A DNA stretch of 5,035 nucleotides from JBBIRM01 sp037441765. Its GTDB lineage: Bacteria > Desulfobacterota > BSN033 > UBA1163. Positions 1 to 5,032 of the stretch are shown here, in pieces. A program made the translations under genes and the position numbers. The stretch spans positions 1 through 5,035 of the forward strand of contig JBBIRM010000195.1 in assembly GCA_037441765.1 (NCBI GenBank), in the 5' to 3' direction. Within the stretch, counting starts at the first letter, position 1; each line of letters starts with the position of its first letter. Below the pieces are notes generated by a model. It was not told the origin of the DNA and searched no databases. It saw only the letters and a list, made by a program, of their open reading frames with translations.

Positions 1-39
1 TATTAAATTATTGATATTAAAAGATTAAAGGAGTGGACG

Positions 40-1497
40 ATGAATAGTAAAGTGATGAAAGGGTTTATCATAGGTTTTACCATCTCAGCCCTATTTTTCG
101 GTCTCTTCTTTTGCATGGATAGGGATAAACCAGCCAATTCCCTCCCCAAAAATGATAAATTAACCACAGCAAAATCTCTGGGACAAGCCTTTGTAGAGGT
201 GGCAAGAAAGGTTCAACCTTCTGTGGTCAACATTACTACAGAGAAAACGATTACCATGAGGCCCTGGGATCGATTTGGCGAAGAGTTCTTTAAGGGAAGT
301 CCATTTGAAGAATTCTTTAGGGGCTTTGGGTTTGGTCCCGGGGAAAAGGGAAAAGAGTATCGGCATAAACAGAGAAGCGGTGGTTCTGGAGTCATCGTGG
401 ATAAAGAAGGGTATATCCTCACCAACAACCATGTGATTGAAGGAGCGGATAAAGTAAAAGTTCGTCTCAATGATGGTCGGGAATTTACAGCAACCGTCAA
501 GGGTCAAGATCCAAGAACAGATCTTGCTGTCCTTCATATAAAGGCAAAAGATCTTCCAGTAGCAACACTTGGAGATTCTGATAAACTCGAGGTTGGAGAA
601 TGGGCCATCGCAATTGGAAGTCCATTTGGCCTTGAGCACACCGTCACTGTAGGGGTGATTAGCGCCAAGGGTCGCTCTGGTCTGGGAACAGGAACCTATG
701 AAGATTTTATTCAGACCGATGCCTCCATCAATCCCGGAAACAGTGGAGGCCCTCTGGTCAATATTGATGGGGAGGTCATCGGCATCAATGCCATGATCAT
801 TCAACCCGCTGCAGGAATTGGCTTTGCCATCCCCATCAATATGGCCAAACAGATATTGAACGACCTCATCAAAACCGGAAAGGTCGTCCGTCCATGGTTG
901 GGCCTCAGTGTCCAAGACCTAACCCCTGAGATGATTGAGCACTTCAAGGTGAAGGAGAAGGAGGGGGTGCTCGTAGGACAGGTCCATCCAGACACAGGTG
1001 CAGAAAAAGCAGGACTCCAGTCAGGAGACATTATCAAATCAGTGGATGATAAACCTGTAAAGAATGTGAACGAATTGATAAAAGAGATTCAGAAGAAAAA
1101 GGTTGGCCAGAAAGTCAAACTCAATATCATTCGAGATGGGAAGCCTTTAACCCTTGAGGTTACAACCTCTGCCATGCCTGACAAACCTGAAATGGCTAAG
1201 GAGGTTGAGGTAGAAGAAAAATTGGGAGCAAAGGTTCAGGAGCTCACTCCTCAACTGGCTGCCCGATATCGGATAACAGGGGTAAAGCGAGGGATTGTGA
1301 TCTTAAGCATTGAGGATGGAAGCCTTGCTGATGAGATCGGGCTCCAGGAAGGGGATGTCATCTTAGAGATTAACCGTAAAAAGGTCGAGACCCTAAAAGA
1401 TTTTGAAAAGGCAATAAAAGATGCCAACTTCGAAAAAGGGGTTGTCTTTTATCTCCACCGAAGGGGAAGTAGTTTTTACCTCTCTTACAAAAAATAA
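40..1497 (+). CDS. degP: Do/DegP-family periplasmic serine protease with two PDZ domains
   Basis: This is a trypsin-like HtrA protease that, in its family, degrades or holds misfolded envelope proteins. The 485-residue length is normal for a Do protease. A hydrophobic segment at residues 8-25 is the export signal or a membrane anchor. The protease domain covers about 45-280. Its catalytic triad is intact: His131 in TNNHV, Asp161 in RTDLAVL, and Ser235 in GNSGGP. A Phe/Gly-rich stretch at 74-105 matches the variable LA-loop region of Do proteases. PDZ1 is at about 283-378 (starting RPWLGLS) and PDZ2 at about 395-483. The start is supported by AAAGGAG at 27-33, six bases before the ATG. No clear AxA cleavage site is visible, and Cys25 is preceded by Phe-Phe, so it is not a proper lipobox. 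The protein may therefore stay membrane-anchored. The family is certain; whether it is functionally DegP, DegQ or DegS-like cannot be settled, although two PDZ domains argue against DegS. Confidence 0.96.
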   Translation: MNSKVMKGFIIGFTISALFFGLFFCMDRDKPANSLPKNDKLTTAKSLGQAFVEVARKVQPSVVNITTEKTITMRPWDRFGEEFFKGSPFEEFFRGFGFGPGEKGKEYRHKQRSGGSGVIVDKEGYILTNNHVIEGADKVKVRLNDGREFTATVKGQDPRTDLAVLHIKAKDLPVATLGDSDKLEVGEWAIAIGSPFGLEHTVTVGVISAKGRSGLGTGTYEDFIQTDASINPGNSGGPLVNIDGEVIGINAMIIQPAAGIGFAIPINMAKQILNDLIKTGKVVRPWLGLSVQDLTPEMIEHFKVKEKEGVLVGQVHPDTGAEKAGLQSGDIIKSVDDKPVKNVNELIKEIQKKKVGQKVKLNIIRDGKPLTLEVTTSAMPDKPEMAKEVEVEEKLGAKVQELTPQLAARYRITGVKRGIVILSIEDGSLADEIGLQEGDVILEINRKKVETLKDFEKAIKDANFEKGVVFYLHRRGSSFYLSYKK

Positions 1498-1503
1498 GAA
1501 ATC

Positions 1504-1902
1504 CTAACCCTTTGCCCTTACAAACCGCATCCTTAAATCATAAAGGATGGAATCTAAGAGCCTCTCTTCATCAGGGGTGAGATTACCTTTGGTCTTCTCT
1601 TTAAGCATCCCGATAAGGTCAATCGTCTGTTTAGCCAGGGATAGATTTTTAGCAGGTTGTTTGGTCTGTGGATCCTGAATCTCGCCTAATTGAATGAGGG
1701 CAGAAGTACTTAAAGATAGAATTAAACTATTAAAATTGATTTCAGGAAGGGGTCCTTCCTTCCCAGAAACGTCATCTTTTGAGGGTTCATCCTTTTTTAC
1801 TTCCTCCTTGGGTTTACCCTCTTCCTCTCTTTGGGCACTAAACCTTCGATCTTTTATAATAAAACCTTTATCTTGCCCTTCGTTTTTCCTTTCATCGTCC
1901 AT
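1504..1902 (-). CDS. DUF1844 domain protein
   Basis: This is a 132-residue protein of unknown function. Residues 1-54 are highly charged, rich in Lys and Glu, and probably disordered. The conserved DUF1844 block spans about 56-127. It is recognised from the NFNSLILSLSTSALIQLGEI segment, then NLSLAKQTIDLIGMLKEKTKGNLT, then the C-terminal LLYDLRMRF-like end (here ILYDLRMRFV). No signal peptide or membrane segment is evident, so it is probably cytoplasmic. GGAGG on the minus strand at 1909-1913 lies six bases before the ATG and fixes the start. The gene diverges from rpoH and converges on the protease gene, with no room for a separate terminator at its 3' end. I saw no convincing promoter for it in the AT-rich upstream DNA. 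Family assignment is by recalled consensus; no biochemical role is claimed. Confidence 0.88.
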   Translation of the reverse strand: MDDERKNEGQDKGFIIKDRRFSAQREEEGKPKEEVKKDEPSKDDVSGKEGPLPEINFNSLILSLSTSALIQLGEIQDPQTKQPAKNLSLAKQTIDLIGMLKEKTKGNLTPDEERLLDSILYDLRMRFVRAKG

Positions 1903-1963
1903 ATTCGGCCTCCAAAATCACCTAATTTTTGCTTTCATCGTTTTTAGAAGAAAGGAAACTATT

Positions 1964-1980
1964 AAATTATTTAATAATTT
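1964..1980. repeat. AT-only palindrome in the divergent intergenic region
   Basis: Two 8-bp arms (AAATTATT and AATAATTT) flank a single central T. The site lies 62 bp upstream of the DUF1844 start and 19 bp upstream of the rpoH -35 box. It could be a regulator site, but the sequence has only A and T in an AT-rich region, so a chance match is quite possible. Confidence 0.3.
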
Positions 1981-1998
1981 CAAAAACATATAATTTAC

Positions 1999-2027
1999 TT
2001 GACAAATTGAAGGTGATGTCTTATATT
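1999..2027 (+). promoter_or_regulatory. Sigma-70-type promoter of rpoH
   Basis: A perfect -35 box TTGACA (1999-2004) is followed by a 17-bp spacer and a -10 box TATATT (2022-2027, 5 of 6 to TATAAT). Initiation would be expected around 2033-2035, inside the left arm of the CIRCE operator. The predicted leader is about 45 bases. This places the heat-shock sigma gene under the housekeeping polymerase with HrcA-type repression, rather than under self-activation by sigma-32. Confidence 0.85.
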
Positions 2028-2030
2028 TTA

Positions 2031-2057
2031 TTAGCACTCTCCCTAAATGAGTGCTAA
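2031..2057. promoter_or_regulatory. CIRCE operator (HrcA binding site)
   Basis: The arms TTAGCACTC (2031-2039) and GAGTGCTAA (2049-2057) are separated by exactly nine bases. This matches the CIRCE consensus at all 18 arm positions. CIRCE is the known operator of the heat-shock repressor HrcA and is usually found before groESL or hrcA-grpE-dnaK operons. Here it starts three bases after the -10 box and overlaps the predicted transcription start of rpoH, a position suited to blocking initiation. It ends 21 bp before the rpoH ATG, and the transcript could also form the matching hairpin just upstream of the ribosome binding site. Confidence 0.96.
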
Positions 2058-2078
2058 ATCATTTATGGGGATTATATA

Positions 2079-2936
2079 ATGTCCAATTTACCTGTTGTCA
2101 AGAACTCCTTNNNNNNNNNNACATACCTTATCCAGATCAACCAATTCCCTCTGCTGACCCCTGAGGAAGAGTTTGATCTTGCTGTAAGATATCGAAAATA
2201 CAACGATATTAGTGCAGCCCATAAACTAATTACATCAAATTTGAGATTCGTTGTCAAGGTGGCATTTGAATATAAATCATATGGAATGAAACTCCTCGAT
2301 CTCATTCAAGAAGGTAATATTGGCCTGATGATGGCAGTTAAGAAATTCGACCCATATAAAGGAATAAGATTTATTTCGTATGCTATCTGGTGGATTAGGG
2401 CATACATCCAGAATTTTATCATTAAATCATGGAGTCTTGTTAAGATTGGAACGACACAGGCACAGAAGAAACTCTTCTATAAGATTGGAAAGGTGCGAAA
2501 GGCCTTGGAAGTTGAGAGTGAGGGGGAGAAGAGATATGATCTTCTTGCTGAGGACTTAGATGTTTCTGAAGAAGATATCATAGAGATGGAGCAAAGGATG
2601 GCCTCAAGGGACCTTTCCCTCGATACTCCTCTTGATGAAGATCACGAACTGACACACCTCGAACTTCTTCAAGAAGAATCCCCCAATCAAGAGGAGGTTC
2701 TTGCTAAGGAAGAGGAAAAAAGGATCTGGGAACGAGAGGTTCAAAATGCGATGAAACGCTTGAATGAAAAAGAAGCCTATGTGATTAAAAACCGAATCAT
2801 GTCTGACTCTCCCCTCACCCTCCAGGAGATTGGAGACCATCTGAAACTTTCGAGAGAACGGGTCAGACAGATTGAAAGTGAGGCACTAAAGAAGTTAAAA
2901 AAGGAGTTTAGCACGAATATCCATCTACAAACCTGA
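2079..2936 (+). CDS. rpoH: RNA polymerase heat-shock sigma factor (sigma-32/RpoH type)
   Basis: This group-3-like sigma-70 factor directs RNA polymerase to heat-shock promoters. It is 285 residues long, close to the usual size for RpoH. Region 1.2 begins around residue 15 (NQFPLLTPEEE at 21-31). Region 2 spans about 50-122, with LIQEGNIGLM at 75-84 and the -10 recognition part around WWIRAYIQ at 104-111. The segment QKKLFYKIG at 129-137 aligns with the RpoH box (QRKLFFNLR in E. coli), which separates it from RpoD and sporulation sigmas. Region 4.2 carries the helix-turn-helix at about 247-272 (LTLQEIGDHLKLSRERVRQI). The ATG has a modest GGGG ribosome site at 2067-2070. Ten Ns hide part of codon 11 and codons 12-14, but the frame is open across the gap. 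Its promoter and CIRCE site lie immediately upstream, and an FmdB gene follows 15 bp downstream. Confidence 0.95.
   Translation: MSNLPVVKNSXXXXTYLIQINQFPLLTPEEEFDLAVRYRKYNDISAAHKLITSNLRFVVKVAFEYKSYGMKLLDLIQEGNIGLMMAVKKFDPYKGIRFISYAIWWIRAYIQNFIIKSWSLVKIGTTQAQKKLFYKIGKVRKALEVESEGEKRYDLLAEDLDVSEEDIIEMEQRMASRDLSLDTPLDEDHELTHLELLQEESPNQEEVLAKEEEKRIWEREVQNAMKRLNEKEAYVIKNRIMSDSPLTLQEIGDHLKLSRERVRQIESEALKKLKKEFSTNIHLQT
2111..2120. other. Assembly gap (10 Ns) inside rpoH
   Basis: Ten undetermined bases interrupt the rpoH coding sequence at codons 11-14, just before the region 1.2 core. Frame is preserved if the true length is 10, or differs from 10 by a multiple of three. The run may be a placeholder rather than a measured length, so the exact N-terminal sequence of the sigma factor is unknown. 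Confidence 0.97.
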
Positions 2937-2951
2937 CCGGAGGGTTGGAAA

Positions 2952-3233
2952 ATGCCTATCTACGAATACCATTGCAGCCATTGTAATGAAGCTTTTGAAA
3001 TCCTTCTCAAAATAGATGAGGATTGTAAAGTCGTCTGCCCAAAATGTCTGAAGCCAGCAAAGAAACTGATCTCAGCCCCTAACTTCATTCTGAAGGGCTC
3101 AGGGTTCTATGTGAACGATTACCCTTCCGAGAGCCGAAAAGAGGGAAGGAAAAAGGAGAAAGAGGCATCTAAAAAATTGCCAGCGGAAAAAAAGGAAGAG
3201 AAACGGGCTGAGAAGAAAGCGGAACCCAAGTAA
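2952..3233 (+). CDS. FmdB-family zinc-ribbon protein
   Basis: This is a 93-residue protein starting MPIYEYHC, the hallmark opening of the FmdB/CxxC_CXXC regulatory family. Cys8-x-x-Cys11 and Cys29-x-x-Cys32 would form a single zinc ribbon. The motif GSGFYVNDYPS in the middle is also typical. The last 30 or so residues are a Lys/Glu/Ala-rich low-complexity tail of the kind often seen in this family. The ATG has a strong GGAGGG site (2939-2944) with a 7-base gap. The gene begins 15 bp after the rpoH stop with no promoter visible between, so it is probably expressed from the rpoH/CIRCE promoter. The family name comes from a putative regulator of formamidase/amidase genes, and no amidase gene lies here, so a regulatory target cannot be assigned. 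Only 11 bp separate its stop from that of the convergent coaBC. Confidence 0.92.
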   Translation: MPIYEYHCSHCNEAFEILLKIDEDCKVVCPKCLKPAKKLISAPNFILKGSGFYVNDYPSESRKEGRKKEKEASKKLPAEKKEEKRAEKKAEPK

Positions 3234-3244
3234 CTGTTCATTTT

Positions 3245-4447
3245 TCAAATTTTTTGTTTCAATAACTTAGTGACCTCATCCAAAATCCTCTCAGAGACTT
3301 CCTCCTTTGACATTAGGGGAAGTTCTTTTACTTCTCCAGAAGGGAATAAGATCTTTACCTGATTGGTATCAACTTCAAAACCTGCCCCTAACTTGGTCAC
3401 ATCATTTACAACAATAAAATCGAGATTCTTCTCTTTAAGTTTCTCAGCCGCATTTGAAATTAGATTCTCAGTCTCTGCAGAAAATCCAATGAGGATACGG
3501 TGCCCTTTCCTTTTACCAACCTCTCTTAGAATATCGACTGTCCTCTCCAATTCTAATAAGATCGATGCCTCTGATTTCTTCAATTTCTGTTGACTACTTA
3601 TTTTTGGCCGGTAATCAGAAACAGCCGCTGCCTTGATAAGGACATCACATTCATCAAAATGATCTAAGACGGCCTCTCTCATCTCCTCTGCTGTTCTTAC
3701 AGAGAGCAATTTAATGTCCTTACAAGGAATGGATAAAGAGGTAGGCCCTGTAACCAAGGTGACTTCTGCTCCCCTTCTTCTTGCCACCTTGGCCAAGGCA
3801 TAGCCCATTTTCCCAGAAGAACGGTTGGTAATGAATCGAACAGGATCAATGGCTTCCTGAGTCGGACCAGCGGTGACCAGTATCTTTACTCCCTTTAAAT
3901 CTTTTGTAGAAAATATCTCCTCAATCTTTTCTATCACCTCTTCCAACTCAGCAAGCCTCCCTTTTCCATACCAGTGGCAGGCTAGTTCCCCTACTTCAGG
4001 TTCTACAAAATGAATGCCTCGTTCCAAAAGGGTCTGAACATTCCTCTGAAGGGCATTGTTTTTCCACATGTTGACATTCATCGAGGGGACAATGAGCACT
4101 GGGGCCTTAGAGGCCATGACCATGGTCGAAAGGAAATCATCCGCAATCCCACTGGCAATCTTTCCAATGATATTTGCTGTTGCAGGAAGGATCACGATCA
4201 ATTCTGCTAAATCGGCAAGAGTAACGTGCCCAATTTCAGTCTGGTTAAGTAAAGCGAATGGATCGGTAATTACAGGATTCCCGGAAAGGGTCTGGAAGGT
4301 AAGAGGGGTGATAAATTTTTGGGCATTTTCAGTCATGACGACATGGACATTGGCCTCCTGTTTGACTAAAAGTCTCACAAATTCTGCCGCCTTATAGGCC
4401 GCAATCCCACCTGTCACTCCTAAGACAATTTTCTTTCCTTTTAGCAT
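3245..4447 (-). CDS. coaBC: Bifunctional phosphopantothenoylcysteine decarboxylase / phosphopantothenate-cysteine ligase
   Basis: This enzyme performs two successive cytoplasmic steps of coenzyme A synthesis: ligation of cysteine to 4'-phosphopantothenate, then FMN-dependent decarboxylation to 4'-phosphopantetheine. The 400 residues match the usual fused form. The CoaC domain (1 to about 180) opens with KKIVLGVTGGIAAYKA and contains His74 in IGHVTLAD (the catalytic His position), LPATANIIGKIASG at 88-100, the PSMNVNMW clamp at 121-128 and the conserved Cys157 in ELACHW. The CoaB domain (about 186-400) has VTAGPTQEAIDPVRFITN at 191-208, SSGKMGYALA, KAAAVSDYRP at 272-281 and the lysine-rich QKLKKS near 287-292. 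I chose the ATG at 4447 because it gives the canonical N terminus. A longer reading frame to 4540 begins at a TTG that is itself the -35 box. No good Shine-Dalgarno sequence precedes the ATG. It converges on the rpoH-fmdB unit. Confidence 0.96.
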   Translation of the reverse strand: MLKGKKIVLGVTGGIAAYKAAEFVRLLVKQEANVHVVMTENAQKFITPLTFQTLSGNPVITDPFALLNQTEIGHVTLADLAELIVILPATANIIGKIASGIADDFLSTMVMASKAPVLIVPSMNVNMWKNNALQRNVQTLLERGIHFVEPEVGELACHWYGKGRLAELEEVIEKIEEIFSTKDLKGVKILVTAGPTQEAIDPVRFITNRSSGKMGYALAKVARRRGAEVTLVTGPTSLSIPCKDIKLLSVRTAEEMREAVLDHFDECDVLIKAAAVSDYRPKISSQQKLKKSEASILLELERTVDILREVGKRKGHRILIGFSAETENLISNAAEKLKEKNLDFIVVNDVTKLGAGFEVDTNQVKILFPSGEVKELPLMSKEEVSERILDEVTKLLKQKI

Positions 4448-4510
4448 TGTTATTCTATATTCTAAAAATAAGTGCACTAAGCATAACAAAAATTGATTAT
4501 TTTTGGTTCT

Positions 4511-4540
4511 ATTATGCTTTAATCCCTTTTTAACTGTCAA
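4511..4540 (-). promoter_or_regulatory. Sigma-70-type promoter of coaBC
   Basis: Reading the minus strand, TTGACA (4540-4535) is followed by an 18-bp spacer and CATAAT (4516-4511, 5 of 6 to TATAAT). Transcription would start near 4504, giving a leader of about 57 bases before the ATG at 4447. The promoter overlaps the upstream in-frame codons, which argues against any longer CoaBC start. Confidence 0.75.
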
Positions 4541-4630
4541 GAATAAATAGGGAGAACTCTGAAAAAAAAGTATTTAAAACGAGTTTTATAAACTGGGGAG
4601 GTGGGGTGGATAAAAAATGAAAACAAATGA

Positions 4631-4651
4631 GGCAAGGGACAAGCCCTTGCC
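4631..4651. repeat. Hairpin 1 of a paired hairpin element
   Basis: A perfect 8-bp stem, GGCAAGGG with CCCTTGCC, encloses the 5-base loop ACAAG. No T-run follows on either strand, so it does not look like an intrinsic terminator. Its right half (4639-4655) is the inverted counterpart of 4679-4695 at 15 of 17 positions, linking it to hairpin 2. Confidence 0.8.
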
Positions 4652-4682
4652 CTACGTTTGAGATTCGTTTAATTTCTTGTAG

Positions 4683-4703
4683 GGCAAGCCCTTGTGGCTT
4701 GCC
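4683..4703. repeat. Hairpin 2 of a paired hairpin element
   Basis: A perfect 8-bp stem, GGCAAGCC with GGCTTGCC, encloses the 5-base loop CTTGT. It lies 31 bp after hairpin 1 and has the same stem and loop lengths, with two alternative pairings possible between the hairpins. The downstream CCTTTTATT is only weakly terminator-like. The design resembles extragenic repeat pairs of the REP/BIME type. Confidence 0.8.
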
Positions 4704-4729
4704 GAACCTTTTATTGCCAGCATTCGAAG

Positions 4730-4745
4730 GGTTTGGAACCAAACC
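4730..4745. repeat. Short palindrome GGTTTGG-AA-CCAAACC
   Basis: Perfect 7-bp arms with a 2-base centre sit at the right end of the 4592-4753 interval and overlap its terminal 11-bp repeat. It may be part of the same element or an independent protein-binding site; nothing else in the sequence decides this. Confidence 0.55.
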
Positions 4746-4859
4746 TCCCCAGTCTTTCTATGACTTATTTAGAACTCTCATAGGGGTTGAGATTTCTGAA
4801 CCTGAAAAAGTCCTTGAAAGACTCCAGAGATTTGAGGTAACACCTCACTCATCCGGGGG

Positions 4860-5032
4860 ATCGGGTAGGGATGTCGGAGAAAATCTTATAGCGGAAACCC
4901 ATAGAGTGCTCCCTTACTACAGAATCACTTGAGTATTGAAAAGGCTACCATCTCTTTAGATGAAATCTCTTTCTTAAGGCATTCTATTAACCGACCCGCT
5001 TTATAAGATTTTTGGAGATATCCCTACCCGAT
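4860..5032. repeat. Long imperfect inverted repeat reaching the window edge
   Basis: The left arm (4860-4894) and the right arm (4996-5032, read on the minus strand) match at 30 of 35 positions with one 2-base insertion. Perfect blocks include ATCGGGTAGGGAT (13 bp) and AAAATCTTATA (11 bp). Weaker similarity continues inward (ATAGAGTG at 4901-4908 against ATAGAATG at 4987-4980 on the other strand). The spacer is 101 bp. The repeat may extend past the right edge. I recognise no named element; it could be the ends of a small foldback element or two copies of a dispersed repeat facing each other. Confidence 0.7.

Larger units (their letters stand above)
4592..4753. repeat. Possible MITE-like element bounded by an 11-bp inverted repeat
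   Basis: ACTGGGGAGGT at 4592-4602 is repeated exactly in reverse orientation at 4743-4753, 140 bp apart. The interval contains the paired hairpins and a further palindrome and has no coding content I trust. This is the general build of a small non-autonomous element, but I found no clear target-site duplication next to either end. The boundaries and the mobile origin are inference. Confidence 0.35.

Noticed and set aside
106..120. Lipoprotein signal at Cys25 of the protease
   Set aside because: The residues before the cysteine are Leu-Phe-Phe, and a bulky Phe at -1 is not accepted in a lipobox.
160..915. Long minus-strand open frame (251 codons) inside the protease gene
   Set aside because: It is antisense to a clearly conserved protease, and its translation shows no recognisable family or ribosome site.
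1498..1503. Terminator between the convergent protease and DUF1844 genes
   Set aside because: Only 6 bp separate the stop codons, and no stem-loop with a T-run is visible around them.
3234..3244. Bidirectional terminator between fmdB and coaBC
   Set aside because: The gap is 11 bp. T-rich sequence is present just beyond it (3240-3260), but I found no GC-rich stem before it.
4448..4540. 31-residue N-terminal extension of CoaBC starting at TTG 4540
   Set aside because: The TTG is the first codon of the TTGACA -35 box, the extension is upstream of the predicted transcript start, and the family begins at the MLKGKKIVLGV segment.
4683..4715. Hairpin 2 as an intrinsic terminator
   Set aside because: The following sequence has only a short broken T-run several bases after the stem, and no gene ends just upstream.
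4530..4742. Minus-strand 70-codon open frame upstream of coaBC
   Set aside because: It crosses the same hairpins and the coaBC promoter, and its translation is low-information with no family resemblance.
4627..4932. Plus-strand 101-codon open frame in the right intergenic stretch
   Set aside because: Its first third is translation of the two hairpins, it has no good ribosome site, and I recognise no family in the remainder. A gene remnant after about 4760 cannot be excluded.
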